Below are positions 17,248-30,626 of a stretch of 34,589 nt of DNA, piece after piece. Within the stretch, counting starts at the first letter, position 1. Each line of letters opens with the position of its first letter. Made by a program: the position numbers and the translations under genes. Source of the stretch: an uncultured Alphaproteobacteria bacterium (GTDB lineage: Bacteria > Pseudomonadota > Alphaproteobacteria > Rhodobacterales > Rhodobacteraceae); contig CACELY010000012.1 of the NCBI GenBank assembly GCA_902560505.1, positions 1-34,589 of the forward strand, written 5' to 3'. The notes beneath the pieces are model-generated. The model was not told the origin of the DNA. It did no database searches and was given only the letters and a program-made list of their open reading frames with translations.

Positions 17248-18423
17248 TTACTTTATTATCTTGGATACAACACCCGCGCCGACTGTCCTACCACCTTCTC
17301 TAATTGCGAATCTCAATTTCTCTTCCATAGCTATCGGAGCAATTAATTCAACTTCGAACTTAAGGTTATCTCCAGGCATTACCATCTCGGTTCCAGAAGG
17401 GAGCTGGACAGTTCCTGTAACATCTGTCGTTCGGAAGTAAAATTGCGGTCTGTAATTACCAAAGAACGGAGTGTGCCTACCCCCTTCATCTTTAGTAAGA
17501 ATGTAAGCCTCTGCTTCAAACTTAGTATGAGGAGTAACAGATCCAGGTTTAACAAGACATTGTCCACGTTCAACACCGTCGCGTTCAGTACCTCTCAAGA
17601 GAGCACCAATGTTGTCGCCAGCTTCGCCTCTGTCTAGCAATTTTCTAAACATCTCAACGCCTGTACACACTGTTTTAGATGTTTCCCTAATACCTACTAT
17701 CTCAATTTCATCTCCATTGTTAATCACACCACGCTCTACACGCCCTGTTACAACTGTCCCTCGACCTGAAATCGAAAATACATCTTCAATAGGCATAAGA
17801 AATGGCTGGTCAATAGGCCTATCGGGCGTAGGTATAGAGTCATCTACCGCTTTCATAAGCTCAGCGATCTTCTTAGCACCAATCTCTTCGTCCCTATCCT
17901 CCAAAGCAGCTAAAGCCGATCCAGAAATAATGGGAATATCATCTCCTGGGAACTCGTAAGATGAAAGTAGTTCTCTAACTTCCATTTCGACCAGTTCTAA
18001 TAATTCAGGATCATCGACCTGGTCAACTTTGTTCAAAAAAACAACCAATGCCGGAACACCAACTTGTCTCGCCAGCAGAATGTGCTCTCTTGTTTGGGGC
18101 ATTGGACCATCAGCTGCATTAACAACTAAAATGGCACCGTCCATTTGTGCGGCTCCAGTAATCATATTCTTAACATAATCAGCATGGCCAGGGCAATCTA
18201 CATGTGCGTAATGCCTCGCATCTGTCTCGTATTCTACATGAGCTGTCGAGATAGTTATTCCCCTAGCTTTTTCCTCGGGGGCATTATCGATTTGATCATA
18301 TGCTCGAAAGTCACCAAACTGCTTAGTTATTGCCGCCGTTAGGGTAGTTTTTCCATGATCAACGTGCCCAATAGTTCCGACGTTGACGTGGGGTTTATTT
18401 CGTTCGAATTTTTCTTTTGCCAT
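17248..18423 (-). CDS. tuf: Elongation factor Tu
   Basis: GTPase that delivers aminoacyl-tRNA to the ribosome. I start it at ATG 18423 ([20 protein letters not shown], 391 residues). The open frame runs 32 codons further upstream, but that stretch overlaps fusA and is unlike EF-Tu. A strong AGAGGAG site precedes ATG 18423. GTPase motifs are GHVDHGKT at 19-26, DCPGH at 76-80 and NKVD at 131-134, followed by the two beta-barrel domains ending [11 protein letters not shown]. It is the last str gene, 34 bases after fusA. Confidence 0.97.
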   Translation of the reverse strand: MAKEKFERNKPHVNVGTIGHVDHGKTTLTAAITKQFGDFRAYDQIDNAPEEKARGITISTAHVEYETDARHYAHVDCPGHADYVKNMITGAAQMDGAILVVNAADGPMPQTREHILLARQVGVPALVVFLNKVDQVDDPELLELVEMEVRELLSSYEFPGDDIPIISGSALAALEDRDEEIGAKKIAELMKAVDDSIPTPDRPIDQPFLMPIEDVFSISGRGTVVTGRVERGVINNGDEIEIVGIRETSKTVCTGVEMFRKLLDRGEAGDNIGALLRGTERDGVERGQCLVKPGSVTPHTKFEAEAYILTKDEGGRHTPFFGNYRPQFYFRTTDVTGTVQLPSGTEMVMPGDNLKFEVELIAPIAMEEKLRFAIREGGRTVGAGVVSKIIK

Positions 18424-18457
18424 TTTTTTCTCCTCTTCTCTAGAATTCCTTTTTAAC

Positions 18458-20575
18458 TCAAGCAAACTTAGCTTGTATTTCTTCAGAAATATTTGATGGT
18501 ACAGCCTCATATTTCTCAAAAATCATTGTAAACTGAGCTCGTCCTGACGACATTGATCTTAAATTATTTATATAACCAAACATATTAGCGAGTGGCACAA
18601 GTGCATTTACTACTATCGCATTTCCCCTAGTTTCCTGTCCAGTAACCATGCCACGACGGGATGTTAGATCGCCAATAATATTACCGGTATACTCATCAGG
18701 CGTAACTACTTCAACTTTCATTATCGGTTCTAACAGCTTTGCTCCTGCCTTTTTCAATCCATCCCTCATGGCCGCTCTAGAAGCAATTTCGAATGCCAGT
18801 ACGCTTGAGTCGACATCATGTTGAGCACCATCAATCAACGCCACCTTGAAGTCGATCACGGGGAACCCTGCCAATGGCCCACTATCCATTACAGATTGTA
18901 TCCCTTTTTCTACCCCAGGTATATACTCCTTGGGCACTGCCCCTCCTACTATTTTACTTTCAAAAGAGTAACCTTCTCCGGGATCGGTTGGAGAAATAAT
19001 TAACTTTACCCTTGCAAACTGGCCAGCTCCACCAGACTGCTTCTTATGAGTGTAATCAATTTCAGCTTCATTACTAACTGTCTCTCTATAAGCGACCTGT
19101 GGCGCACCTATATTTGCCTCAACTTTGAACTCTCTTTTTAGCCTGTCGACCAAAATGTCCAAATGAAGTTCACCCATGCCTTTCATTATCGTCTGCCCCG
19201 ACTCTAAATCCGTTTCGACCCGAAAAGATGGATCTTCTGCAGCCAACCTCTGTAACCCAGCCGACATTTTCTCTTGGTCATTCTTAGTTTTTGGTTCAAC
19301 TGCAATCTCGATCACAGGATCCGGAAATGTCATAGTTTCTAACACAACCGGTTTGACTGTGTCGCATATAGTGTCTCCTGTTGTTGTGTCCTTTAAGCCC
19401 GCTAAGGCGATAATGTCCCCAGCATAGGCTTCATCAATCTCTTCTCTGTTATTAGAGTGCATCATCATCATACGCCCAACACGCTCTTTTTTACCTTTTG
19501 TAGAGTTTAAAAAGCTATCTCCTTTTTTTATAACCCCCGAATATATCCGCGTGAACGTTAGTGACCCAACAAATGGATCATTCATTATCTTAAATGCTAG
19601 CCCAGAAAAAGGTTGACCGTCGTCTGCTGATCTCTCTATATCTCGCACTTCGCTTTCGTCGCCTGGCTTAAACCCCATGTAAGCGGGCACGTCTAAAGGC
19701 CCTGGTAGATAATCAATAACTGCATTTAGTAGAGGCTGCACTCCCTTGTTTTTAAACGCCGATCCGCAAAGGACGGGCACAAATGCCATACTAAGCGTGC
19801 CCTTTCGTAAAAGTTCTCTTAGGGTCTGCTCATCTGGTTCTTCTCCTTCAAGATATTTCTCCATTACTACGTCATCCATTTCGACGGCTATTTCAATCAT
19901 CTCTCCCCTATACTTTTCAGCAGTTTCGATCAGATCAGGTCTAATATCTTGACATGTCCAGCTTGCTCCTAAATCTTCTCCAGCCCAGGTCCATTCCTTC
20001 ATCGTGACTAGGTCAATTACTCCCTCGAGGTTAGTTTCTGAACCAATAGGTAGTTGTATAGGACATGGAGTCGCTCCTGTTCGATCTTTAATCATTTTCA
20101 CACACTGAAAATAGTCAGCTCCTATTTTGTCCATCTTGTTTACAAAAACGATTCGCGGAACTTTGTATCTGTCGGCCTGCCTCCACACAGTCTCAGTCTG
20201 AGGCTCTACACCAGCGTTGGCATCCAAAACACAAACTGCCCCATCCAAAACAGCAAGCGATCTTTCAACTTCAATTGTAAAATCGACATGTCCCGGTGTA
20301 TCAATTATGTTGAACCGGTGTTTCGGCGATAGTGGCTTTTCACCATCTTCTGTTCTCTCCCAAAATGTTGTAGTGGCAGCAGAGGTAATTGTTATCCCTC
20401 TTTCTTGTTCCTGCTCCATCCAATCCATTGTCGCGGCCCCGTCGTGTACTTCTCCAATTTTATGAGACTTACCTGTGTAATAAAGTATCCTCTCTGTACA
20501 TGTTGTCTTACCGGCATCGATATGAGCCATAATACCGAAGTTTCTGTAAAGATTTAAAGTATATTCTCTAGACAT
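18458..20575 (-). CDS. fusA: Elongation factor G
   Basis: GTPase that moves tRNAs and mRNA through the ribosome and helps recycle ribosomes with RRF. The full-length 705-residue protein has AHIDAGKT at 17-24, the switch I region [11 protein letters not shown] around 59-69, DTPGH at 92-96 and NKMD at 146-149. Domain IV is recognisable from [20 protein letters not shown] and FARVK. It lies between rpsG (16 bases) and tuf, the standard str order. Nothing suggests a second EF-G paralogue such as the GTPase-poor EF-G2. Confidence 0.98.
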   Translation of the reverse strand: MSREYTLNLYRNFGIMAHIDAGKTTCTERILYYTGKSHKIGEVHDGAATMDWMEQEQERGITITSAATTTFWERTEDGEKPLSPKHRFNIIDTPGHVDFTIEVERSLAVLDGAVCVLDANAGVEPQTETVWRQADRYKVPRIVFVNKMDKIGADYFQCVKMIKDRTGATPCPIQLPIGSETNLEGVIDLVTMKEWTWAGEDLGASWTCQDIRPDLIETAEKYRGEMIEIAVEMDDVVMEKYLEGEEPDEQTLRELLRKGTLSMAFVPVLCGSAFKNKGVQPLLNAVIDYLPGPLDVPAYMGFKPGDESEVRDIERSADDGQPFSGLAFKIMNDPFVGSLTFTRIYSGVIKKGDSFLNSTKGKKERVGRMMMMHSNNREEIDEAYAGDIIALAGLKDTTTGDTICDTVKPVVLETMTFPDPVIEIAVEPKTKNDQEKMSAGLQRLAAEDPSFRVETDLESGQTIMKGMGELHLDILVDRLKREFKVEANIGAPQVAYRETVSNEAEIDYTHKKQSGGAGQFARVKLIISPTDPGEGYSFESKIVGGAVPKEYIPGVEKGIQSVMDSGPLAGFPVIDFKVALIDGAQHDVDSSVLAFEIASRAAMRDGLKKAGAKLLEPIMKVEVVTPDEYTGNIIGDLTSRRGMVTGQETRGNAIVVNALVPLANMFGYINNLRSMSSGRAQFTMIFEKYEAVPSNISEEIQAKFA

Positions 20576-20591
20576 ATTTCTTACTCTTCCA

Positions 20592-21065
<474 letters not shown>

Positions 21066-21074
21066 TTAATTTTC

Positions 21075-21446
21075 TTATTTTGGTTTCTTCGCGCCGTATT
21101 TTGATCTGCGCTGTTTTCTGTCTTTCACACCCTGGGTATCTAACACTCCCCTAAGCACGTGATACCTAACCCCAGGCAAGTCTTTAACTCTTCCGCCTCT
21201 AATTAAAACAACTGAGTGCTCTTGAAGGTTGTGTGCTTCTCCTGGTATGTAAGAAATTACCTCGTAACCGTTGGTCAACCTAACCTTAGCTACCTTACGC
21301 ATCGCAGAGTTGGGTTTTTTTGGGGTTGTGGTGTAAACTCTGGTACACACACCTCTCTTTTGCGGACAAGCTTGAAGATGCATAGACTTCTGCCTGTATG
21401 TTCTGGGCTTCCTTGGCTTTCTTATCAACTGTTGTATAGTCGGCAT
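21075..21446 (-). CDS. rpsL: 30S ribosomal protein S12
   Basis: Decoding-centre protein that monitors codon-anticodon pairing and is the streptomycin-resistance locus. The 123 residues start [20 protein letters not shown]. The resistance-associated lysines K43 and K44 in TTPKKPNSA and K88 in [12 protein letters not shown] carry the sensitive residues, and D89 is the methylthiolation site. It opens the str group behind a 204-base leader with a promoter candidate and two hairpins. The ribosome site is GAGG. Confidence 0.98.
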   Translation of the reverse strand: MPTIQQLIRKPRKPRTYRQKSMHLQACPQKRGVCTRVYTTTPKKPNSAMRKVAKVRLTNGYEVISYIPGEAHNLQEHSVVLIRGGRVKDLPGVRYHVLRGVLDTQGVKDRKQRRSKYGAKKPK

Positions 21447-21469
21447 TTTGCCTCAACTTTCCTTAAAAT

Positions 21470-21521
21470 GGATCAACATAGATCCTTTCCCACAATGCAG
21501 AGGATTAAATAAAATTTAATC
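21470..21521 (-). promoter_or_regulatory. str operon 5-prime leader with two hairpins
   Basis: Between the candidate promoter and rpsL the minus-strand transcript would form an 8-base-pair hairpin with a 3-base loop (GATTAAAT 21503-21510 against ATTTAATC 21514-21521). A second, 5-base-pair hairpin follows (GGATC 21470-21474 against GATCC 21481-21485), ending about 20 bases before the rpsL start. Neither is followed by a T run. They could form an autoregulatory site, since no such site fits elsewhere in this operon. Confidence 0.4.
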
Positions 21522-21575
21522 TTGCCTTTTAAATTTTTGAATATTTAGTTACAGATTCAACGAATTCTGCGAGAA

Positions 21576-21602
21576 CTTATAAACTTAATCCGTAACTGTC
21601 AA
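21576..21602 (-). promoter_or_regulatory. Candidate promoter of the str operon
   Basis: A perfect -35 hexamer TTGACA (21597-21602) is followed after 15 bases by TATAAG (21576-21581). The 15-base spacer is shorter than the preferred 16-18, but both hexamers are close to consensus. The predicted transcript starts about 120 bases before rpsL. This would let str, S10 and spc genes be transcribed apart from rpoBC. Confidence 0.5.
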
Positions 21603-21650
21603 CACCAAATACGACTAAACTTGAGTTGTGTGACTTTTATATCTTCCAAT

Positions 21651-24600
21651 TTAAGTTTTTTCTACATTATCGCCTGTATCTAAAGCCTCTCCTTCAAGAT
21701 TTTCTGACTGAGAACGCTCATTTAGAATTTGTAAATCACGCATAGCAGCAACCTTTCTAATTTCTCTTGCTGAACCTCCAGTTCCTGCTGGGATTAACCT
21801 CCCCACTATAACGTTCTCTTTTAGGCCTATAAGTTTGTCTTTTTTACCTTGGGTTGATGCTTCCGTTAATACTCTAGTTGTTTCTTGGAACGATGCAGCG
21901 GAAATAAAACTTCTTGTCTGCAAACTTGCTTTAGTTATCCCCAATAGGACCGGTCCACCCTTGGCTGGCTGTAAGCCTTGCTCTAAAGCCTTTTCATTTG
22001 CCTCTAAAAACTCTGACTTATCAACCTGCTCACCTTTGAGCAATATAGTTCCCCCACTATCTGTTATCTCCCATTTTTGAAGCATTTGCCTAACAATCAC
22101 TTCTATATGCTTATCGTTTATCTTAACTCCTTGCAACCTATATACATCCTGAACTTCATTAATCATGTATTCAGCCAGCGCTTCTACTCCCATTATTGTT
22201 AGAATATCGTGTGGAGCTGGGTTGCCGTCCATTATGTATTCACCCTTCCTTATGAAATCTCCCTCTTGAACAGGTATGTGTTTTCCCTTTGGCACGGCGT
22301 ATTCAACTGCTTCGTCGTCATTTCCATCAGGCACAACAGCAATAATTTTTTTATTTTTGTAATCCTTTCCAAAACGCACATACCCATCTTTTTCAGCGAT
22401 TATGGCATGATCTTTAGGTCTTCGAGCTTCAAACAGCTCTGCAACTCTAGGCAAACCACCGGTAATATCTTTAGTCTTTGCACCCTCTCTAGGGATCCTT
22501 GCTAATACATCGCCTGGTTGGATTTCAGATCCATCCTCAACTGACATTATAGCATCAACTGACATTGGGTGAACAGCAGGATTACCATTTTCAAGCCTGA
22601 CAGGTTCACTAGTCTCTTTGTCCACAATTATAATTTCTGGCTGCAAAGAACTACCTTTAGAAGAGGCCCTCCAATCTGAAACTATTTTTTGTGATATCCC
22701 TGTAGCATCGTCTACATCCTCCCTCACTGACACCCCAGGTATCAAATCAGCGAACTTTACAATTCCACCTCTTTCAGCAATTATAGGAAGCGTATATGGA
22801 TCCCACTCAAAGAGCTTGTCGCCTGTAGATATCTTTTGCTTCTCTTTAACATATAGTTTAGTCCCATAAGAAAGCCTATGAGAACTAAGAGCAACTCCCT
22901 TTTCATTTTTTAATATAAGCTCCATACTGCGACTGGTAACAATTTCTTCACCTTGTCCGTTAGTAAGGATATTGGCGCTTTTAAACTCTACCACTCCACT
23001 ATGATTAGATTGCATAAATGATTGTGATCCACCCTGCGCGATACCCCCTATATGGAAAGTTCTCATAGTAAGCTGCGTTCCTGGCTCACCGATTGATTGT
23101 GCGGCAATAATTCCAACGGCTTCTCCAGGATTAACTGGCGTTCCTCTAGCCAAATCTCTTCCATAGCAAGTAGCGCATATTCCATCTTCAGCTTCACATG
23201 TTAGAGGTGACCGTATTTGTACTGTTGCGATATCCGCTTTTTCAATCAAATCAGCAATACGCTCATCTATCATCGAGCCTTTTCTACATATTACAGTATC
23301 GTCTGATAAACTTTTTATATCCTCTGCTGCCACCCTTCCTAAAATCCGCTCGGACAAAGTAGCCACTACTTCGCCATCACTGACTGCTGCCTCGCACTTA
23401 ATTGATGCTTCAGTTCCGCAGTCGTTAATTCTAACTATGCAATCTTGAGCAACATCAACTAAACGTCGTGTCAAATATCCTGAATTAGCTGTTTTTAAGG
23501 CTGTATCGGCAAGGCCCTTTCGCGCTCCATGTGTCGAGTTAAAATACTCTAAAACAGATAAACCTTCTTTGAAGTTAGCTATTATTGGCGTCTCTATAAT
23601 AGCCCCGGAGGGCTTTGCCATAAGGCCACGCATTCCACCTAATTGCTTCATTTGAGCAGGTGAGCCTCGAGCACCTGAGTGCGCCATCATGTAAACAGAA
23701 TTAGGCTCTAATTCAGATCCATCATCACTTTTTTTGGTTGAAGATATATCAGCCATCATTGCGTCGGCGACCAAATCTGAACATTTTGACCATGCATCTA
23801 CTACTTTATTGTATTTCTCACCTTGGGTAATCAGACCATCCATATATTGTCTCTCAAAATCTTTAACTTGATCTCTAGTTTCGTTTACAAAGTCCCATTT
23901 TGTCTCTGGAATAACCATATCATCTTTACCAAAAGATATTCCCGCCCTGAACGCCTCCTGGAAACCAAGTTGCATAATTTGGTCACAAAATATAACTGAC
24001 TCTTTTTGCCCACAATGCCTATAAACAGTATCGATAACTTCGCCAACTTCTTTCTTCCTTAAAAGCCGGTTTACGATCTCAAATGGTGCTTTATGGTTCT
24101 TCGGTAGTAAGGCCGCAAGTCTAAGTCTGCCGGGAGTAGTCTCGAACCTTTTGAAAAATGTTTCACCTTCACTATCTATTTGAGCAACCTTGGCTATGAT
24201 CTTTGAATGCATATTGACGACACCTGCTTCGAGAGCATGCTCAACCTCCTCTACAGAGGAAAAGATCATCCCTTCACCTATCTGCCCCTCTCTCATAAGA
24301 GAAATGTAGTATAACCCTAGAACCATATCTTGGGAGGGCACTATAATTGGCTTACCATTGGCAGGAGAAAGTACATTATTCGTTGACATCATTAAAACAC
24401 GAGCCTCAAGCTGTGCCTCTAAACTTAAAGGTACGTGAACAGCCATCTGGTCACCATCAAAGTCGGCATTAAAAGCTGAACACACCAAGGGGTGTAGGTT
24501 TATCGCTTTTCCTTCAATTAATACTGGTTCAAAAGCCTGTATTCCAAGTCTATGTAGAGTTGGCGCGCGATTTAACAGCACTGGATGCTCTCGAATTACC

Positions 24601-25847
24601 TCCTCCAATATATCCCAAACTTCTGGTCTTTCTCTCTCCACCATTTTTTTTGCTTGTTTTACTGTAGAGGAAAGGCCACGAGCTTCTAGTTTTGAGTAAA
24701 TGAACGGTTTAAAAAGCTCAAGAGCCATCTTTTTTGGAAGTCCACACTGATGCAGTTTTAACCCAGGCCCAGTAACAATTACTGAACGACCTGAAAAGTC
24801 AACCCGCTTCCCTAAAAGATTCTGCCTAAAACGACCTTGCTTTCCTTTAAGCATATCGGAAAGGGATTTCAAGGGTCTTTTATTCCCTCCAGTTATTACT
24901 CGTCCACGCCGTCCATTGTCAAAGAGCGCATCAACTGACTCTTGAAGCATTCTTTTCTCATTTCTAATAATGATATCAGGTGCTTTCAATTCCATTAACC
25001 TTTTCAACCTGTTATTCCTATTAATAACCCTCCTGTAAAGATCATTTAGATCTGAAGTTGCGAACCTTCCACCGTCCAACGGCACCAAAGGTCTTAGCTC
25101 AGGCGGAATGACTGGGATTACTGTCATAATCATCCATTCGGGCTTGTTAGAGCTTTCTCTAAAATTTTCTACAAGCTTCAGCCTCTTTATTATCTTTTTT
25201 GGTTTAAGCTCACCTGTTGCCTCTTTGAGTTCTTCTCTAAGTTTCTCAGCCTCTGACTCAACGTCAATCGCCATAAGCATTTCCCTGATTGCTTCGGCCC
25301 CTATACCTGCTTGGAAAGCATCCAAGCCATATTGATCTTGTGCATCTAAAAATTCTTCCTCTGAAAGTAATTGCCCCGCCTTCAAATCGGTCAAACCAGG
25401 CTCGATGACTACATATTGTTCAAAGTACAGTATTCTTTCTAAATCCCGTAGGGTCATATCCAGCATTAACCCAATTCTAGACGGAAGAGATTTTAAGAAC
25501 CAAATATGTGCAACAGGAGAAGCAAGTTCAATGTGACCCATTCTTTCTCGTCTTACCTTTTGCAAAGTTACTTCAACCCCGCACTTTTCGCAGGTTACTC
25601 CTCTATACTTCATCCTTTTGTACTTACCACATAAACACTCATAGTCTTTAACTGGCCCAAATATTCTTGAACAGAAGAGGCCATCTCTTTCAGGCTTAAA
25701 AGTACGATAATTAATAGTCTCGGGTTTTTTTATTTCACCAAAAGACCAACTCAATATTCTTTCAGGTGAGGCAATAGAAATTCTTATCTCATCGAAGGTC
25801 TTAAGTGCTTGTGGTTTACCAAACGGATTTGTTATTTCTTTATTCAT
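21651..25847 (-). CDS. rpoC: DNA-directed RNA polymerase subunit beta prime
   Basis: Largest polymerase subunit, carrying the catalytic magnesium site and DNA clamp. The 1398-residue protein shows the N-terminal zinc finger in [20 protein letters not shown] with CGVEVT. The active-site [20 protein letters not shown] lies near residue 460. The trigger-loop region is TRTFHIGG-like [13 protein letters not shown], and the second zinc site is [19 protein letters not shown]. No unusual insertion is apparent, and length fits alphaproteobacteria. It follows rpoB by 43 bases. No intrinsic terminator follows its stop, so read-through into the str genes is possible. Confidence 0.98.
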   Translation of the reverse strand: MNKEITNPFGKPQALKTFDEIRISIASPERILSWSFGEIKKPETINYRTFKPERDGLFCSRIFGPVKDYECLCGKYKRMKYRGVTCEKCGVEVTLQKVRRERMGHIELASPVAHIWFLKSLPSRIGLMLDMTLRDLERILYFEQYVVIEPGLTDLKAGQLLSEEEFLDAQDQYGLDAFQAGIGAEAIREMLMAIDVESEAEKLREELKEATGELKPKKIIKRLKLVENFRESSNKPEWMIMTVIPVIPPELRPLVPLDGGRFATSDLNDLYRRVINRNNRLKRLMELKAPDIIIRNEKRMLQESVDALFDNGRRGRVITGGNKRPLKSLSDMLKGKQGRFRQNLLGKRVDFSGRSVIVTGPGLKLHQCGLPKKMALELFKPFIYSKLEARGLSSTVKQAKKMVERERPEVWDILEEVIREHPVLLNRAPTLHRLGIQAFEPVLIEGKAINLHPLVCSAFNADFDGDQMAVHVPLSLEAQLEARVLMMSTNNVLSPANGKPIIVPSQDMVLGLYYISLMREGQIGEGMIFSSVEEVEHALEAGVVNMHSKIIAKVAQIDSEGETFFKRFETTPGRLRLAALLPKNHKAPFEIVNRLLRKKEVGEVIDTVYRHCGQKESVIFCDQIMQLGFQEAFRAGISFGKDDMVIPETKWDFVNETRDQVKDFERQYMDGLITQGEKYNKVVDAWSKCSDLVADAMMADISSTKKSDDGSELEPNSVYMMAHSGARGSPAQMKQLGGMRGLMAKPSGAIIETPIIANFKEGLSVLEYFNSTHGARKGLADTALKTANSGYLTRRLVDVAQDCIVRINDCGTEASIKCEAAVSDGEVVATLSERILGRVAAEDIKSLSDDTVICRKGSMIDERIADLIEKADIATVQIRSPLTCEAEDGICATCYGRDLARGTPVNPGEAVGIIAAQSIGEPGTQLTMRTFHIGGIAQGGSQSFMQSNHSGVVEFKSANILTNGQGEEIVTSRSMELILKNEKGVALSSHRLSYGTKLYVKEKQKISTGDKLFEWDPYTLPIIAERGGIVKFADLIPGVSVREDVDDATGISQKIVSDWRASSKGSSLQPEIIIVDKETSEPVRLENGNPAVHPMSVDAIMSVEDGSEIQPGDVLARIPREGAKTKDITGGLPRVAELFEARRPKDHAIIAEKDGYVRFGKDYKNKKIIAVVPDGNDDEAVEYAVPKGKHIPVQEGDFIRKGEYIMDGNPAPHDILTIMGVEALAEYMINEVQDVYRLQGVKINDKHIEVIVRQMLQKWEITDSGGTILLKGEQVDKSEFLEANEKALEQGLQPAKGGPVLLGITKASLQTRSFISAASFQETTRVLTEASTQGKKDKLIGLKENVIVGRLIPAGTGGSAREIRKVAAMRDLQILNERSQSENLEGEALDTGDNVEKT

Positions 25848-25890
25848 TTTTACATCCTATAAAATGTTCAAATTTGCATGTAGCAAGCAA

Positions 25891-28800
25891 CTAATTAATT
25901 TCATCATCTAACAGCTCTATGTTAAGGCCCAGGGATCTAATTTCTTTCACCAGAACGTTAAACGATTCTGGAATTCCAGCTTCAAAATTATCCTCTCCTT
26001 TAACTATACTTTCATAGACCTTTGTTCGACCAGCCACATCATCAGATTTGACAGTTAACATTTCTTGAAGAGAGTACGCTGCCCCATATGCTTCTAAGGC
26101 CCATACTTCCATTTCTCCAAATCTTTGACCTCCGAATTGCGCCTTGCCTCCCAGTGGTTGTTGTGTGACTAGGCTGTATGGACCGGTAGATCTTGCATGT
26201 ATTTTCTCGTCCACCAAATGATGTAACTTTAAAATATATTTAACACCAACCGTGACTGGTCTCGCGAATTGCTCTCCTGTTCTACCATCGAAAAGAATTG
26301 ACTGAGCACTTTCGTCTAAACCAGCCCTTTTGAGAGCTTCAGTAACATCACTTTCTTTTGCCCCATCAAAGACGGGAGTAGCAATAGGAACTCCTTTCTT
26401 AACATTGCTTGCTACAGTAAGCAAATTTTCGGCCGACAACCCTTTAATTTGTTTTTTAAAGTCATCGCCCCCATAAGCATTTGACAATGCATTTTCTAAG
26501 ATTTTCTGATCATTGTTTTTTTTGAATTCAGAGATTGCATTGTCAATGGACTCCCCTAATGATTTTGCAGCCCACCCCATATGGGTTTCAAGAATTTGAC
26601 CAACGTTCATTCTGCTTGGAACTCCAAGAGGATTCAGCACAAGATCTACCGTTGTCCCATCTTTTAGAAAAGGCATATCCTCCTCAGGTACAACTTTCGA
26701 AATAACGCCCTTATTGCCGTGCCTTCCCGCCATCTTGTCACCTGGTTGAAGCTTTCGTTTAACAGCCACGAATACCTTTACCATTTTCATTACACCAGGT
26801 GGCAAATCATCTCCTCTTCTTACCTTTTCAACTTTGTCTTGATAGGAGTCATTTGCAATCTGTTTTTGTTTCTCAAATTGCTCTTGTAACGCTTCCATTT
26901 TTTTTGCATCACTTTCTGCCTCCAAAGAAAATTTCCACCAAAGTCCCTTAGACAAGCTGTCTAATTTATCTTGAGTTATCTTTGAACCCTTAACAGCACC
27001 TTTGGGGCCATCATTTATTTTCTTACCAACTAAAAGATCATTTAATCTCGAATAGATATTCCTTTCCAAGATCTCTAATCCATCATCTCTATCTTTACTT
27101 AATCGCTCTATTTCATGTCTTTCATTCTGCAAAGCACGTTCGTCTTTTTCTATCCCATGCCTGTTGAAAACTCTGACCTCTACAATAGTCCCATGATCCC
27201 CTGGGCCCATCCTAAGAGACGTATCTCTAACATCTGAAGCTTTCTCACCGAATATAGCTCTAAGAAGTTTTTCCTCAGGTGTCATTGGGCTTTCCCCTTT
27301 TGGAGTAATCTTTCCAACTAGTATGTCACCCGGTCCAACCTCTGCCCCAATATAGACAATACCAGCTTCATCCAAATTTCTTAATGATTCCTCGCCTACA
27401 TTTGGTATATCTCTGGTAATCTCTTCCGGTCCTAACTTCGTATCTCTAGCAGCTACCTCAAATTCTTCAATATGAACCGACGTAAACACGTCATCCTTAA
27501 CAAGCCTTTCGGAGATTAAAATTGAATCTTCATAGTTATAGCCGTTCCATGGCATAAAGGCGACCAACACATTTTTTCCCAATGCCAGTTCACCCATATC
27601 GGTAGAGGGACCATCCGCTATTACCTCCCCTTTCAAGACATGATCACCTTTTTTCACCAATGGTCGCTGATTGATACAGGTGTTCTGATTAGACCTTTGG
27701 AATTTTCTCAACCTGTAAATATCAACCCCATGATCACCGAGATCCACTTCATCCGTAACTCTTACAACGATCCTCATTGCATCGACCTGATCAATCACTC
27801 CAGAGCGTTTTGCTACAATTGCAGCACCAGAGTCTTTTGCCACAACTGACTCCATACCAGTTCCGACAAAAGGTGCCTCGGCAGTTAACAATGGGACAGC
27901 TTGCCTTTGCATATTTGACCCCATTAATGCTCTGTTAGCATCGTCATTTTCCAAAAAGGGAATTAATGAGGCTGCCACAGATACCAACTGCTTCGGTGAA
28001 ACGTCAATATAATCCACTGATGCAGATGGATATAGCATATAGTCTCCGAACCTACGAGTTGACACTAATTCATTCTCAAACGCATCATCTGCGTTAAGTT
28101 TTGCGTTAGCCTGCGCAATTGTATACTTCATCTCCTCTGTAGCTGACATATAAACTACGTCATCAGTAACCTTTCCATTCTCAACCCGCCTGTAGGGCGT
28201 TTCAATGAAACCATATTTATTTACTTTCGCAAACGAAGCTAATGAATTAATCAATCCGATATTTGGACCCTCAGGTGTTTCTATCGGACAAACCCTTCCA
28301 TAATGAGTTGGATGAACGTCCCTAACCTCAAATCCCGCTCTGTCCCGCGTTAATCCTCCAGGCCCAAGCGCAGAGAGGCGTCTCTTGTGAGTTACCTCTG
28401 ATAATGGATTGGTTTGATCCATAAATTGTGACAATTGGCTCGATCCAAAAAACTCTTTTACAGCTGCAGCCGCGGGTTTAGCGTTAATAAGATCTTGAGG
28501 CATCACGGTGTCAATCTCTACAGACGACATTCGCTCTCGAATGGCTCTTTCCATTCTTAGCAAACCAACCCTATATTGATTTTCCATCAACTCTCCGACA
28601 GATCTAACTCTTCTATTTCCCAAGTGGTCTATATCGTCAATTTCGCCCTTTCCGTCCTTCAATTCTATGAGGGCTCTTATTACTGCAATTATGTCTTCCT
28701 TCCTCAATATGCGCGTTGTGTCTGGTGCGTCGAGATCAAGACGCATATTTAATTTAACTCTTCCCACAGCTGACAGGTCATATCTTTCTTCATCAAAAAA

Positions 28801-30027
28801 GAGAGACTCAAACAAATCTGCAGCAGCCTCTATTGTAGGCGGTTCCCCAGGTCTCATGACTTTGTATATGTCTTCAAGTGCCATTTGATGGTTAAAATTC
28901 TTGTCTGACACCATTGTGTTTCTGAGATATGGACCAACATTCACGTGATCGATGTCCAATGTTTGTATTTCAGTCACACCATTATCGAAGAGCGTTTTCA
29001 AATTACCACCTGTTATCGAGCCACTATTCTGATCAAAATCACAAGTTATCTCTTCACCGGCTTCTAACCATATCTCGCCAGTTTTCTCATTGATAATATC
29101 ACTTGACGCAAACCGGCCGATTACAGATTCGAAAGGCACTAAAATCTCCTCAACAGATTTGGAATCTTCTATTTCTTTGACAAATCTAGGAGTGATCTTT
29201 TTGCCTGCTTCTGCGATCACCTCTCCTGTTTTAGAGTCAACCAAATCAAATAATGGTTTAACCCCTCTAAATCGTGATGGATAAAAAGGAGTCGACCATT
29301 TGTTGCCTTCGACCAAACTATATTTGACTTGATGATAATAAGTCTCACAAATCTCTTCTTGACTTAAACCCAGGGCAAAAAGAAGGGTAGAAACTGGAAT
29401 TTTTCTTCTACGATCTATTCTTACATATACTAAGTCTTTGGCATCAAACTCAAAATCAAGCCAAGAGCCTCGATAAGGGATAATACGACTAGTAAAAAGT
29501 ATTTTGCCAGAGGAATGCGTCTTGCCTTTATCATTATCAAAAAATACCCCAGGTGATCTATGCATTTGGGAAACAACAACCCTTTCCGTACCATTGACTA
29601 AAAATGTCCCGTTAGGGGTCATAAGAGGAATGTCACCCATATATACATCCTGCTCTTTGATCCCTTTGACAGACTTTGCCTGACTTACCTCATCAATTTC
29701 AAACACTATCAAACGCAACTTTACCTTAAGAGGAGCACCAAAAGTGAGGTCTCTTTGGTGACACTCTTCCAGATCATATTTGGGTTTTTCTAATTCGTAT
29801 GAAACAAACTCCAAGACTGCGGTCTCATTGAAGTCAGTTATTGGAAATATTGACTCAAACGCTCCTCTCAAGCCTTCTCCTTTTGTGGGCTCGGAGCCTT
29901 CTCCAGAATTCAGAAACAAGTCATATGATGACTTTTGAACTTCAATGAGGTTGGGCATCTCTGCAACCTCCCTGATCTTGCCAAAATATTTTCTTATTCG
30001 ACTCTTTGTAAAAACATCTTTGCTCAT
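25891..30027 (-). CDS. rpoB: DNA-directed RNA polymerase subunit beta
   Basis: Polymerase beta subunit, 1378 residues, full length. The rifampicin-binding cluster reads [20 protein letters not shown] then [10 protein letters not shown]: the Asp, His and Ser residues tied to sensitivity are present, while the second Asn of E. coli QNNP is Thr here. [20 protein letters not shown] and [20 protein letters not shown] (switch and active-site region) are intact. [20 protein letters not shown] and [16 protein letters not shown] mark the C-terminal clamp contact. It follows rplL after 154 bases that contain a small hairpin. Confidence 0.98.
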   Translation of the reverse strand: MSKDVFTKSRIRKYFGKIREVAEMPNLIEVQKSSYDLFLNSGEGSEPTKGEGLRGAFESIFPITDFNETAVLEFVSYELEKPKYDLEECHQRDLTFGAPLKVKLRLIVFEIDEVSQAKSVKGIKEQDVYMGDIPLMTPNGTFLVNGTERVVVSQMHRSPGVFFDNDKGKTHSSGKILFTSRIIPYRGSWLDFEFDAKDLVYVRIDRRRKIPVSTLLFALGLSQEEICETYYHQVKYSLVEGNKWSTPFYPSRFRGVKPLFDLVDSKTGEVIAEAGKKITPRFVKEIEDSKSVEEILVPFESVIGRFASSDIINEKTGEIWLEAGEEITCDFDQNSGSITGGNLKTLFDNGVTEIQTLDIDHVNVGPYLRNTMVSDKNFNHQMALEDIYKVMRPGEPPTIEAAADLFESLFFDEERYDLSAVGRVKLNMRLDLDAPDTTRILRKEDIIAVIRALIELKDGKGEIDDIDHLGNRRVRSVGELMENQYRVGLLRMERAIRERMSSVEIDTVMPQDLINAKPAAAAVKEFFGSSQLSQFMDQTNPLSEVTHKRRLSALGPGGLTRDRAGFEVRDVHPTHYGRVCPIETPEGPNIGLINSLASFAKVNKYGFIETPYRRVENGKVTDDVVYMSATEEMKYTIAQANAKLNADDAFENELVSTRRFGDYMLYPSASVDYIDVSPKQLVSVAASLIPFLENDDANRALMGSNMQRQAVPLLTAEAPFVGTGMESVVAKDSGAAIVAKRSGVIDQVDAMRIVVRVTDEVDLGDHGVDIYRLRKFQRSNQNTCINQRPLVKKGDHVLKGEVIADGPSTDMGELALGKNVLVAFMPWNGYNYEDSILISERLVKDDVFTSVHIEEFEVAARDTKLGPEEITRDIPNVGEESLRNLDEAGIVYIGAEVGPGDILVGKITPKGESPMTPEEKLLRAIFGEKASDVRDTSLRMGPGDHGTIVEVRVFNRHGIEKDERALQNERHEIERLSKDRDDGLEILERNIYSRLNDLLVGKKINDGPKGAVKGSKITQDKLDSLSKGLWWKFSLEAESDAKKMEALQEQFEKQKQIANDSYQDKVEKVRRGDDLPPGVMKMVKVFVAVKRKLQPGDKMAGRHGNKGVISKVVPEEDMPFLKDGTTVDLVLNPLGVPSRMNVGQILETHMGWAAKSLGESIDNAISEFKKNNDQKILENALSNAYGGDDFKKQIKGLSAENLLTVASNVKKGVPIATPVFDGAKESDVTEALKRAGLDESAQSILFDGRTGEQFARPVTVGVKYILKLHHLVDEKIHARSTGPYSLVTQQPLGGKAQFGGQRFGEMEVWALEAYGAAYSLQEMLTVKSDDVAGRTKVYESIVKGEDNFEAGIPESFNVLVKEIRSLGLNIELLDDEIN

Positions 30028-30103
30028 GGAAACCTCTGATTTTTGTTTTTCTGATCTGAACGGGATATTAGATCACTAAATTTCAAAAGCTCTTCCAATT
30101 CAT

Positions 30104-30120
30104 GTGCTCTCCCAAAGCAC
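30104..30120 (-). promoter_or_regulatory. Hairpin in the rplL-rpoB spacer
   Basis: GTGCT (30104-30108) and AGCAC (30116-30120) pair around a 7-base loop in the 154-base spacer ahead of rpoB. No T run follows. In E. coli the corresponding spacer holds an RNase III site and a partial terminator; this hairpin is the only candidate structure I see here, and it is small. Confidence 0.3.
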
Positions 30121-30181
30121 TCCCGAAAAGAGATTAAGTATTTGTAGTAGGTTACTGAAGTTGGCATCATTGGTATCAACC

Positions 30182-30577
30182 TTAAGATAGTTCGACTTCA
30201 GCTCCTGCCTCCTCAAGTTTTTTCTTTATTTCTTCAGCCTCGTCTTTCGGCACACCTTCTTTAACCGCTTTTCCACCGGCTTCGACAAGGTCTTTTGCCT
30301 CCTTGAGACCCAAACCTGTTATTGTTCTAACTTCTTTAATAACGTTAATCTTTTTATCACCAGCTGCTTTCAGAATAACATTGAATTCACTTTTTTCATC
30401 TCCACCAGCAGCTCCATCAGCTCCACCGGGCCCACCGGCAGCCGCTCCTGCTACCATTACTGCACCACCTGCAGCAGGCTCAATGCCATAGTCATCCTTA
30501 AGTATATTTTTCAACTCAACTGCATCCACTAGAGACAGTTTGGAGATATCTTCTGCAAGTTTTTTTAAGTCAGCCAT
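30182..30577 (-). CDS. rplL: 50S ribosomal protein L7/L12
   Basis: Stalk protein present in several copies that recruits translation GTPases. The 131 residues have the N-terminal dimerisation domain ([20 protein letters not shown]), then a long Ala/Gly hinge (about 35-60, with [20 protein letters not shown]), a little longer than in E. coli. The C-terminal factor-binding domain has [40 protein letters not shown] and [18 protein letters not shown]. It lies 49 bases after rplJ. Confidence 0.98.
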   Translation of the reverse strand: MADLKKLAEDISKLSLVDAVELKNILKDDYGIEPAAGGAVMVAGAAAGGPGGADGAAGGDEKSEFNVILKAAGDKKINVIKEVRTITGLGLKEAKDLVEAGGKAVKEGVPKDEAEEIKKKLEEAGAEVELS

Positions 30578-30626
30578 TATTTTTCACCCATTTCTAATTA
30601 TTTAAAAGTTGTAGGAAATACTATAC

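Noticed and set aside
17609-17959. Plus-strand open frame of 116 codons opposite tuf
   Set aside because: Shadow of the strongly conserved tuf reading frame; no independent evidence.
18424-18519. 32-codon upstream extension of tuf
   Set aside because: It runs through the spacer into fusA. EF-Tu proteins begin MAKEKF, which is at ATG 18423 with a strong ribosome site.
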